Origin: an uncultured Thermomicrobiales bacterium
GTDB taxonomy: Bacteria; Chloroflexota; Chloroflexia; Thermomicrobiales; Thermomicrobiaceae
Direction of reading: 5' to 3'
Length of the DNA stretch: 5,347 nt
Assembly: GCA_937891245.1 (NCBI GenBank)
Contig: CALAGB010000308.1
Span: 1-5,347, forward strand
Shown: one piece after another, positions 1 through 5,347 of the stretch
How positions within the stretch are numbered: position 1 is the stretch's first letter
Layout of the letters: each line of letters opens with the position of its first letter
The notes under the pieces: model-generated
What the model was told of the DNA's origin: nothing
The model's database searches: none
What the model saw: the letters and a program-made list of their open reading frames with translations, nothing else
Program-made: the position numbers and the translations under genes

Positions 1-933
1 GTCGGCGTTCAGACCGAGCAGTCCATGTGGCATCGTGTCGCGTGCATAGGCGACCTCCAGCACGCAGGCGTCGCGCAGCATCGTGCGCACCTCGTCTTCG
101 AACTCCTCGGTCCAGAGCCAGGGATTCTCGATGCGAATCTGATTGATGACGTCGATGCCGAAGTTGAGGTGCAGCGATTCGTCGCGCAGGATGTACTGAT
201 ACTGCTCGGCGATCCCGACCATCCGGTGCTGCCGGCCGAGCGAGAGGATTTGCGCGAAGCCGGTGTAGAACCACATCCCCTCGAAGACGACGTAGAAAGC
301 GACCAGATCGCGCAGGAAGCTGCGATCCGCTTCTTCCGTGCCGGTCGCGAAGGTTGGATCAGAGAGGTTCTGAGTGTAGCGCAGCGCCCAGGACGCCTTG
401 TCGGTGATCGACGGTACCTCGCGGTACATGTTGAAGAGTTCGCCCTCGTCGAGCCCCAGGCTTTCGCAAATGTACTGGAAGGTGTGGGTGTGCACCGCCT
501 CTTCAAACGCCTGGCGCAGCAGGTACTGGCGGCACTCCGGATTGGTCAGCTGGCGGAAGACGGCGAGCGTGATGTTGTTGGCCACCAGTGATTCGGAGGT
601 GGCGAAGAAGCCGAGGTTGCGCTTGATCATGCGCCGCTCTTCGTCGCTCAAGCCGTCGCGCGATTTCCAGAGCGCGATATCGGCCTGCATCGAGATTTCG
701 GTCGGCATCCAGTGATTGTTGCAACCGGCCAGGTACTTCTCCCAGGCCCATTCATATTTGAGCGGCAGCAGCTGGTTCACATCGGCGCGGCAGTTGATCA
801 TCGCCTTCTCATCGACGCGCACCCGCCCGCCCTCGCGGTCGATCTCGCCGAGGCCGCTGCCGTCGAGCGCGCCGGCCGGCTCGGGCCGCACGCCACGTGT
901 TGAAGTGGACATCGGTTTAGTCCAGTCGAGCAT
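1..933 (-). CDS. nrdB: Ribonucleotide reductase class I small (beta) subunit, Mn/Fe class Ic type, 3' end cut by the window
   Basis: The beta subunit generates and stores the oxidant that starts ribonucleotide reduction in NrdA; it acts in the cytoplasm in dNTP synthesis. The frame is open from ATG 933 to the window edge, giving 311 residues; about 60 C-terminal residues, including the NrdA-docking tail, should lie outside. A Shine-Dalgarno-like AAGGGA sits 7 nt before the ATG, and the gene begins 17 nt after nrdA stops. All six carboxylate/His metal ligands are visible: E114, E145, H148, E218, E252 and H255. The radical Tyr position, four residues after H148, is Phe152 (EAVHTHTF), and the first ligand is Glu rather than Asp. 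Both are class Ic traits; the ligands align with the Chlamydia trachomatis numbering at a constant offset of +25. W75 (HWMP) and Y247 (QYQYILRDE) match radical-transfer positions. The 933-base frame is unbroken. The family is certain; the Mn/Fe cofactor is inferred from residues. Confidence 0.96.
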   Translation of the reverse strand, partial: MLDWTKPMSTSTRGVRPEPAGALDGSGLGEIDREGGRVRVDEKAMINCRADVNQLLPLKYEWAWEKYLAGCNNHWMPTEISMQADIALWKSRDGLSDEERRMIKRNLGFFATSESLVANNITLAVFRQLTNPECRQYLLRQAFEEAVHTHTFQYICESLGLDEGELFNMYREVPSITDKASWALRYTQNLSDPTFATGTEEADRSFLRDLVAFYVVFEGMWFYTGFAQILSLGRQHRMVGIAEQYQYILRDESLHLNFGIDVINQIRIENPWLWTEEFEDEVRTMLRDACVLEVAYARDTMPHGLLGLNAD

Positions 934-940
934 TGTCGTT

Positions 941-946
941 TCCCTT
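941..946 (-). promoter_or_regulatory. Ribosome binding site of nrdB
   Basis: AAGGGA on the minus strand lies 7 nt before ATG 933, inside the short nrdA-nrdB gap. It supports the start at 933 over the in-frame ATG seven codons further in, and suggests nrdB is translated independently from the nrdA-nrdB message rather than by strict stop-start coupling. Confidence 0.6.
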
Positions 947-950
947 ACCG

Positions 951-3821
951 TTACTGGCAGACTTCGCAGACCATACTTTCGAAGTCGTCGTCCTCGGCGT
1001 CGTTAAGACTCGCCGGTATGCGCACCGCGACCTGCGCCAGCGAGACGGCGTTGAGCTTGCCGTCGGTGCCGCTGAGCGTGCTCTTCTCAACGTGCGTCGC
1101 GCTCTGCGACCGGAGGTAGTAGGTCGATTTCAGACCGCGCCGCCAGGCGAGCCGGTACATCTCATCGAGCTTGCGTCCGCTCGGCTGGGCCAGATAGAGG
1201 TTGAGCGACTGCGATTGATCGATCCATTTCTGGCGGCGGGCAGCTGCCTCAATGAGCCAGCGACTGTCGATCTCAAAGGCCGTGGCATAAAGTTGCCGCA
1301 GTTCGCCCGGCACGCGATCGATCGCGCCGAGGCTGCCGTCGAAGTACTTTAGGTCGCTGACCATGACCGCGTCCCACAGTCCACCTGCCTTGAAATCACG
1401 CGTCAAATGGGGGTTGACGACAGTGAAGTCGCCCGACATGTTCGACTTGACGTAAAGATTGCGATAGGTCGGCTCGATCGACTGGCTGACGCCGCAGATA
1501 TTCGAAATGGTGGCAGTCGGAGCGATCGCCATGACGTTCGAATTGCGCATACCGACCGTGCGCACGAGTTCGCGGAGCTCGCTCCAATCGAGCCGGGCCG
1601 ACGTATCCAGTTCCAGGTCGTCTCCGCGCTCGCGCGCCAGCAGCGCGATTGAATCGATCGGCAGAATTCCCTGGTTCCAGAGCGAACCGGCGTAGGTCGG
1701 GTAGCTGCCCCGTTCGGCGGCCAGTTCGCACGAACCGGCGATCGCGTGATAACTGATCAGTTCCATGCTTTCGTCGGCGAAGCGCACGGCGTCATCCGAG
1801 GCGAGTGGAATACGCAGCATGGAGAGTGCGTCCTGAAAGCCCATCAGGCCGAGCCCGACCGGGCGATGACGCAGGTTCGAGCGGCGTGCCTCGGGAATCG
1901 TGTAGAAGTTGATGTCGATGACGTTGTCGAGCATGCGCATCGCCAGGCGGACGGTACGCGCCAGCCGCTCCTCGTCGATGCCATCCGGTCCGACATGCGC
2001 CGCCAGATTGATCGAGCCGAGGTTACAGACGGCAACTTCGTCCAGCGCTGTGTTCAGCGTGATCTCGGTGCAGAGGTTCGACGAGTGCACCACACCACAG
2101 TGTTGCTGCGGCGAGCGCAGGTTGCAGGCATCTTTGAAGACGATCCAGGGGTGACCGGTCTCATAGAGCTGTGTCAGCATGCGCCGCCAGAGATCGACGG
2201 CGCGCACCCGCTTGAAGTTGCGAATTTCGCCCCGCGCGGCCCGCTCCTCGTACGCCTGATAGCGTTCGACGAAGGCGTGACCGTAGAGATCGTGGAGATC
2301 CGGCACCTCGTCGGGTGAGAAGAGCGTCCATGCGGCATCTTGCGTCACGCGTTGCATGAAGAGATCGGGCACCCAGTTGGCGGTGTTCATGTCGTGCGTG
2401 CGGCGCCGCTCATCGCCGGTGTTCTTGCGCAGTTCGAGGAACTCCTCGATGTCGATATGCCACGTTTCGAGGTAGGCGCAGACCGCGCCCTGCCGCTTGC
2501 CACCTTGATTGACGGCCACGGCCGTGTCGTTGGCGACCTTGAGGAAGGGCACGACGCCGCGTGATTCGCCGTTGGTCCCCTTGATATGCGCGCCCATCCC
2601 GCGCACCGGTGTCCAGTCATTGCCGAGACCACCGGCGTACTTCGAGAGCAGCGCGTTATTGCGAATGCCTCTGAAAATACCGTCGAGATCGTCCGGCACC
2701 GTAGTGAGGAAGCAGGAAGAAAGCTGCGGACGCGGCGTCCCGGCGTTGAAGAGCGTCGGCGTCGAGCACATGAAGGAAAAGGAGGAGAGGAGTTCGTAGA
2801 ATTCGATGGCCCGCTCTTCGCGCTCGATCTCGCGTTCGGCCAATCCCATGGCGACACGCATGAAAAAGGCTTGGGGCAGTTCGAAGCGCGTGCCGCCGGC
2901 GTGAATCAGATAGCGGTCGTAGAGCGTTTGTAGCCCAAGGAACTGGAAGGCGAGATCGCGCTCGGGTTGGAGCGCTGCCGCCAGCCGCGCCAGATCGAAG
3001 CGCGCTAACTCCGGACTGAGTAGCTCGAGTTCGATACCGCGTTGGACATAGGCGGGGAAATAGGCGGCATAGCGCTCGGCCATCTCGGCCTGTGCTGGCT
3101 CCGCCGGACGGCGCTCGATGAATGACAGCGCTTCGCGACGCAGCGTGTCGAGCAAGAGGCGGGCGCTGACGTAGGTGTAGTTTGGCTCGACTTCGATCAG
3201 CGTACGCGCTGCCATGATCGTGGCCAGCGCCAGTTCATCGGTCGTGATGCCGTCGTAGAGATTGCGCAACGTTTCGGCGAACACGATCTGTGGTGAAACA
3301 TCCTCCAGTCCGGCACACGCTTCCTCAATGATGCACGAGAGACGCGCGTAATCGAGCGGCGCCTGGCTGCCGTCGGCGGCCCGTACCTGAATGGTCGATC
3401 CAGCGGTTGCCGGTTCGTGTTCAGCGGCCTCCTGCCGGGCGCGGGCGCGTTCCTCGCGATAGAGGACGTAGGCGCGGGCGATCTTGTGATGCCCGCCGCG
3501 CATCAGCGCGAGTTCAACCTGATCCTGAATCTCCTCGATATGCAGGGCACGTTCGGTATCAGCATGCCGCGTCAGTGCGGCGACCACCTGCTCGCAGAGC
3601 TCAGCGACGGTTTCGTGCACCCGGCGCGAACCGGCGGCATTGGCTCCTTCGACCGCCAGGAAGGCTTTGGACATCGCCAAGCTTATCTTGGCTGGATCGA
3701 AGGGCGTCAACGCGCCGTTACGGCGAATGACGTGGATGCGGCTCAACTCATGGGCTGAATCAGGCGGCATCCGCTGATCGGAGCGATCAGTCGCGGAGAT
3801 GGTCGGTGTGACTGTGGACAT
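951..3821 (-). CDS. nrdA: Ribonucleotide reductase class I large (alpha) catalytic subunit with two ATP-cones
   Basis: Reduces ribonucleoside diphosphates to deoxyribonucleotides, using a thiyl radical generated through NrdB. From ATG 3821 the product is 956 residues, longer than E. coli NrdA (761) mainly because of an extra ATP-cone. An outer cone lies at about 28-120 (VIRRNG at 31-36); a second at about 143-230 aligns with the E. coli cone but lacks its key dATP contacts. Catalytic features: C370 (SSCFL) and C599 (VCNLG), the redox pair equivalent to E. coli C225/C462; N582, C584 and E586 in SNLCTEI, with C584 as thiyl radical; Y901-Y902 (STYYLR), the radical path; and C952/C955 (CEVCQ), the C-terminal re-reducing cysteines. 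All are present, so the enzyme should be active. The start at 3821 was chosen because a GGGG Shine-Dalgarno sits 7 nt upstream; the frame is open to ATG 3914, but that would run into the riboswitch expression platform. Cobalamin should repress it through the upstream riboswitch. Confidence 0.97.
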   Translation of the reverse strand: MSTVTPTISATDRSDQRMPPDSAHELSRIHVIRRNGALTPFDPAKISLAMSKAFLAVEGANAAGSRRVHETVAELCEQVVAALTRHADTERALHIEEIQDQVELALMRGGHHKIARAYVLYREERARARQEAAEHEPATAGSTIQVRAADGSQAPLDYARLSCIIEEACAGLEDVSPQIVFAETLRNLYDGITTDELALATIMAARTLIEVEPNYTYVSARLLLDTLRREALSFIERRPAEPAQAEMAERYAAYFPAYVQRGIELELLSPELARFDLARLAAALQPERDLAFQFLGLQTLYDRYLIHAGGTRFELPQAFFMRVAMGLAEREIEREERAIEFYELLSSFSFMCSTPTLFNAGTPRPQLSSCFLTTVPDDLDGIFRGIRNNALLSKYAGGLGNDWTPVRGMGAHIKGTNGESRGVVPFLKVANDTAVAVNQGGKRQGAVCAYLETWHIDIEEFLELRKNTGDERRRTHDMNTANWVPDLFMQRVTQDAAWTLFSPDEVPDLHDLYGHAFVERYQAYEERAARGEIRNFKRVRAVDLWRRMLTQLYETGHPWIVFKDACNLRSPQQHCGVVHSSNLCTEITLNTALDEVAVCNLGSINLAAHVGPDGIDEERLARTVRLAMRMLDNVIDINFYTIPEARRSNLRHRPVGLGLMGFQDALSMLRIPLASDDAVRFADESMELISYHAIAGSCELAAERGSYPTYAGSLWNQGILPIDSIALLARERGDDLELDTSARLDWSELRELVRTVGMRNSNVMAIAPTATISNICGVSQSIEPTYRNLYVKSNMSGDFTVVNPHLTRDFKAGGLWDAVMVSDLKYFDGSLGAIDRVPGELRQLYATAFEIDSRWLIEAAARRQKWIDQSQSLNLYLAQPSGRKLDEMYRLAWRRGLKSTYYLRSQSATHVEKSTLSGTDGKLNAVSLAQVAVRIPASLNDAEDDDFESMVCEVCQ

Positions 3822-3828
3822 TGGCAGA

Positions 3829-3851
3829 CCCCAATACAGATCGTATGGGGG
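3829..3851 (-). promoter_or_regulatory. Hairpin covering the Shine-Dalgarno of nrdA (probable riboswitch expression platform)
   Basis: On the minus strand CCCC-C-ATAC, a 5-nt GATCT loop and GTAT-T-GGGG form a stem of 4 bp, one C/T mismatch and 4 bp. The 3' GGGG (3832-3829) is the only plausible Shine-Dalgarno for nrdA, 7 nt before ATG 3821, so the fold would hide it. No U-tract follows, which favours translational control over transcription termination. An upstream GGGG and CCGG (within 3907-3925, in GGGGTGCCCCGG) could instead pair with CCGGCTCCCC (around 3848-3858) and free the site. The folding is read by eye; the switching is inference. Confidence 0.5.
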
Positions 3852-3941
3852 AGCCGGAGGGGACGCGTGCATGCTGAGCGCGAGGGAAGCAAGCTCAACC
3901 CGCAGGCAATCCACCGGGGCACCCCGCCCGAAGGACGTCAG

Positions 3942-4132
3942 CGTGGTCAGGCAGGTCTCCTGGCTCGCGGGTCATCGTCGTTGTCCGGCCTTCCCGGCGG
4001 CATCCGCCAGTGACCAATGGGGCGACAACGACTCGCCGCTTACAGTTGCGGGGGCAGCTCGGGCCTCGGCGCGGTGCGCCTCACCCGATTCCCTCTTCGC
4101 TCCGGAGCGATCTCCAGAGAACCATAACCACG
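3942..4132 (-). promoter_or_regulatory. Cobalamin (AdoCbl) riboswitch in the nrdA leader
   Basis: The leader RNA should bind adenosylcobalamin and shut down nrdAB. On the minus strand, in order, it shows: the 5' P1 strand CGTGGTTA (4132-4125); GGTTCTC just after it; GAAGAGGGAATC with GGTG; the invariant core CCCCCGCAACTGTAAGCGG (4054-4036); a hairpin with arms GGCGA/TCGCC and loop GTCGTTG (4032-4026), taken as L5; CACTGG and GCCGGGAAGG; CAACGAC (3983-3977), taken as L13; the B12 box GAGCCAGGAGACCTGCC (3966-3950); and the 3' P1 strand TGACCACG (3949-3942). P1 closes with 8 pairs including one wobble. The L5 loop and L13 segment are perfectly complementary over 7 bases, extending to 9, which is the kissing-loop pseudoknot that defines ligand binding in this class. 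The aptamer ends about 120 nt before the nrdA start codon. Family assignment is near certain; repression by B12 follows from the known behaviour of the class. Confidence 0.96.
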
Positions 4133-4138
4133 AATCTC

Positions 4139-4152
4139 AGTGTACGTACACT
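4139..4152. promoter_or_regulatory. Perfect 14-bp palindrome overlapping the -10 (candidate operator)
   Basis: AGTGTACGTACACT is fully self-complementary. It covers the -10 hexamer and the eight spacer bases before it, so a dimeric protein bound here would block RNA polymerase. The arms run GTGT...ACAC, opposite to the ACAC...GTGT layout of an NrdR box, and TGTA-N2-TACA is inverted relative to the TACA-N2-TGTA of Bacillus BlaI sites. I cannot name the regulator. Confidence 0.45.
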
Positions 4153-4167
4153 CTCGCTGGCTGTCAA
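4139..4167 (-). promoter_or_regulatory. Sigma-70-type promoter of the nrdAB operon
   Basis: On the minus strand TTGACA (4167-4162) is a perfect -35 hexamer, followed by a 17-nt spacer and TACACT (4144-4139), a -10 matching TATAAT at four of six bases. Transcription should start near 4132, the first base of the riboswitch P1 stem. That agreement between two independent signals makes this the best promoter candidate in the window. Confidence 0.72.
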
Positions 4168-4203
4168 GAACGAGCCTGGTCGATACTCGCCTCGACGTAC
4201 CGT

Positions 4204-4242
4204 ACTACCAACAGTGGTAGCATTCGAGCGTCGTCACTACCA
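4204..4242. promoter_or_regulatory. Dyad CTACCA-N4-TGGTAG plus a third half-site upstream of the nrd promoter
   Basis: A perfect inverted repeat with 6-bp arms and 4-bp spacer lies at 4205-4220. A further CTACCA is at 4237-4242, so the 7-mer ACTACCA occurs twice (4204-4210 and 4236-4242) with starts 32 bp apart, about three helical turns. Relative to the predicted start site near 4132 these lie at about -72 to -110, an activator-like or looping position. No known regulator is recognised; the repeats could be chance. Confidence 0.35.
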
Positions 4243-4332
4243 GATAGAGTATCACGAGCGGGCAATCGACGTGCGGCGGGTGAGGGCGCTACTGCTGCGC
4301 TCTCGCGCAAGCCCATCAGCGTCGTGGTGCCC

Positions 4333-4370
4333 CGAGGAGTGCCGAAAGACTACGGGCGAGGCGCTCCTCG
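4333..4370 (-). terminator. Weak candidate transcript end after the M56 gene
   Basis: Perfect 7-bp arms CGAGGAG and CTCCTCG enclose 24 bases, starting 37 bases after the M56 stop codon. A smaller alternative stem, CGAGG/CCTCG with an AGCG loop, nests in the 5' part on the minus strand. No run of T follows, so this is not a standard intrinsic terminator; it could be a 3'-end stabilising fold or nothing. Confidence 0.2.
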
Positions 4371-4406
4371 TCGGTGATCTCCACGGCTCTGCGAGCGGTG
4401 TTTGCC

Positions 4407-5288
4407 CTAGAGCGTTGGGCAGATTGGGCAGAGCTGGAGGGAGGAGAGATGCGCCAGGACGCCGAAGAGTGTGACGAGGACGAGGCCGGTGACGACCAGG
4501 TCGCGGCGCTGGTACGGCATCTCGATCGGCTTGCCGAGCAATGCGTCGATGCGTGCCTCGTTCGGCGTCAGACCGGCAACCGTGAGCGGTTGCGTCCGGC
4601 CGCTGGCCCGCACCACCTTCACGAGCGCGCTCGCCAGGGCCGGCATCGGGACGCTCGCCAGGGCTGCCTGATCGGCGGCGAGTTCAATGCCGACCCGCAC
4701 GCGTTCGGCGAGCGTTTCGATGATCGGGAAGGGCGCGAAGATCGAGCGGAGCAGTTCGATCAGGAAGAGGCGGAGTGGATCGCGGCGGCGCATATGGCTT
4801 GCTTCGTAGCCGAGCACCGCTTCGATCTCGGACGGGCCAAGGATCGCGAGCAGTCCGTCGCTGACGTAGACCGCCGGGAAGAAGAAGCCGGCACAAAAGG
4901 CGTAGGGCATCGGATCGTTGACCACGACCAGCCGCCGTCCGATACCGGTTTCGTCGGCGAGCGTCGACCAGCCGTTGTCGTTCCGGCTACGCCGCGTCTC
5001 GGCCCCACGGTTGAGCCGGTACTGGCCGACGATCTGGCGAAGCATCAGACCGGCTGCCAGCAACAGCATCGGACTCATCCAGAAGAGGATGGCGGCGACG
5101 ACATAGGGCGGATAATCGGGGATGAAGGGTGTCGCGCCGGGGTGACGGAAATTGAATTCGACGTACTGGTGCGCCAACGGCAACAGTAGGCTCGGCCAGA
5201 CGGCGACGGTGAGCACGACCAGCAGTGCCGCGACGGTCGCGCGGTAGTGGCGAATCTGGCGGGCAGTGGCAATGAAGCGAGCGGTCAT
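4407..5288 (-). CDS. BlaR1-like M56-family membrane metallopeptidase with altered zinc motif (YExxH)
   Basis: A 293-residue membrane protein. Hydrophobic segments lie at about 18-38, 62-86 and 262-283, with a possible one near 172-190. The central part looks like the M56 zinc peptidase: YVSDGLLAIL (141-150), EIEAVLGYEASHMRRRDPL (154-172) and ELAADQAAL (202-210), the last with E202 as third zinc ligand. In the usual HExxH the first His binds zinc; here it is Tyr161 (codon TAC), with E162 and H165 kept, so zinc binding and activity are doubtful. There is no penicillin-binding sensor domain as in staphylococcal BlaR1; size and layout resemble the short mycobacterial Rv1845c-type partner of BlaI. 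The start overlaps the preceding stop (ATGA), with GGAGG 4 nt before it, so translation is probably coupled. The C-terminus carries a CPIC motif (287-290). Residues 209-222 contain an eight-codon imperfect repeat (ALAS twice). Target and signal are unknown; M48-type peptidase is the alternative. Confidence 0.8.
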   Translation of the reverse strand: MTARFIATARQIRHYRATVAALLVVLTVAVWPSLLLPLAHQYVEFNFRHPGATPFIPDYPPYVVAAILFWMSPMLLLAAGLMLRQIVGQYRLNRGAETRRSRNDNGWSTLADETGIGRRLVVVNDPMPYAFCAGFFFPAVYVSDGLLAILGPSEIEAVLGYEASHMRRRDPLRLFLIELLRSIFAPFPIIETLAERVRVGIELAADQAALASVPMPALASALVKVVRASGRTQPLTVAGLTPNEARIDALLGKPIEMPYQRRDLVVTGLVLVTLFGVLAHLSSLQLCPICPTL

Positions 5289-5347
5289 GCATCCTCCAGC
5301 GTGCGGCGCTCTGAGATCAAGCGTTCCAACTCGATGAGCTGCTCGCT
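5285..5347 (-). CDS. C-terminal end of a probable BlaI/MecI-family repressor (partial)
   Basis: Only the last 20 codons and the TGA stop are in the window. The peptide SEQLIELERLISERRTLEDA is a charged amphipathic helix of the kind that ends BlaI/MecI/CopY proteins (their ELERLI-type dimerisation tail). The stop overlaps the start of the M56 gene by four bases, the standard repressor-peptidase arrangement of bla/mec-type systems. The identification rests mostly on this context; the 20 residues alone would not prove it. Its promoter and operator lie beyond the right edge. Confidence 0.5.
   Translation of the reverse strand, partial: SEQLIELERLISERRTLEDA
5293..5297 (-). promoter_or_regulatory. 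Ribosome binding site of the M56 gene
   Basis: GGAGG on the minus strand lies inside the end of the upstream gene, 4 nt before ATG 5288. Another ATG at 5292 is in a different frame and too close to the site. The spacing is slightly short but it fixes 5288 as the start. Confidence 0.6.

Larger units (their letters stand above)
4170..4406. other. Gene-free spacer between the M56 gene and the nrd promoter
   Basis: No reading frame here looks coding on either strand. Apart from the dyad cluster at 4204-4242, two hairpins can be seen: one at 4296-4309 with arms TGCGC/GCGCA around a GAGA (GNRA-type) tetraloop on the minus strand, and a longer-looped one at 4333-4370. Neither is followed by a U-tract. 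The stretch probably holds the 3' end of the blaI-M56 message and upstream regulatory DNA for nrdA. Confidence 0.5.

Noticed and set aside
25..591. Plus-strand frame opposite nrdB.
   Set aside because: The minus-strand nrdB frame, continuous from 933 to the window edge with all metal ligands, fully explains this region.
3822..3914. In-frame upstream extension of nrdA to ATG 3914, adding 31 residues.
   Set aside because: It overlaps the riboswitch expression platform, has no Shine-Dalgarno and adds a segment without family similarity; ATG 3821 has GGGG 7 nt upstream.
3900..3941. Intrinsic terminator after the aptamer, from the GGGGTGCCCC inverted repeat.
   Set aside because: The perfect arms leave almost no loop and no T-run follows, so a transcription terminator is not supported.
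4139..4152. NrdR box at the nrd promoter.
   Set aside because: The NrdR consensus is an ACAC...GTGT 16-mer with an AT-rich centre, usually in pairs; this palindrome has the opposite arm order, a CG centre and no second copy.
3799..4377. Open plus-strand frames across the leader (for example 3799-4377 and 4010-4474).
   Set aside because: They run antisense through the riboswitch, promoter and spacer, and their translations are low-complexity Arg/Ser/Ala-rich with no domain signature.
4628..4664. 13-bp direct repeat CGCTCGCCAGGGC, 24 bp apart.
   Set aside because: It lies within the M56 coding sequence and just encodes ALAS twice, eight codons apart; most likely a small in-frame duplication or codon-bias effect.
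4374..5189. Long plus-strand frame opposite the M56 gene (271 codons).
   Set aside because: It is an antisense shadow typical of GC-rich codon bias; the minus-strand frame has membrane segments and peptidase motifs.

Overview
All recognisable genes in this window lie on the minus strand, so the biology reads from high to low coordinates. The GC-rich sequence holds two units. On the right (5347-4407) is the tail of a probable BlaI/MecI-type repressor gene, overlapping by four bases a BlaR1-like membrane metallopeptidase gene of family M56. On the left (4170-1) is a class I ribonucleotide reductase operon: a promoter, a cobalamin riboswitch leader, nrdA (complete) and nrdB (cut by the left edge after 311 codons). 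A 585-base gene-free stretch (3822-4406) separates the two units and carries the regulation of the nrd operon.

The main result is a regulatory pairing. The 3942-4132 leader is a textbook AdoCbl riboswitch: the B12 box, the CCCCCGCAACTGTAAGCGG core, an 8-bp P1 stem and a perfect 7-base L5-L13 kissing-loop complementarity are all visible. A TTGACA-N17-TACACT promoter would start the transcript almost exactly at P1. A hairpin covering the likely Shine-Dalgarno of nrdA suggests control of translation. The enzyme is of the B12-independent kind. NrdB has Phe152 where the radical Tyr would be and Glu114 as first metal ligand, the signature of class Ic (Mn/Fe, Chlamydia-type) small subunits. The simplest reading is that the cell also has a B12-dependent class II reductase (NrdJ) elsewhere, and makes this metal-cofactor enzyme only when cobalamin is scarce. 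The same logic is known for the class Ia operon of Streptomyces.

NrdA has two N-terminal ATP-cones. The second is in the position of the single E. coli cone but has lost the residues corresponding to K9, R10 and H59. The M56 protein has Tyr in place of the first His of its HExxH motif.

The organism cannot be named from this window. High GC, a BlaI-M56 pair, a riboswitch-controlled nrdAB and a class Ic NrdB would suit a Chloroflexota (Thermomicrobia-like) or actinobacterial genome; this is inference. There are no RNA genes, mobile elements or CRISPR arrays visible.
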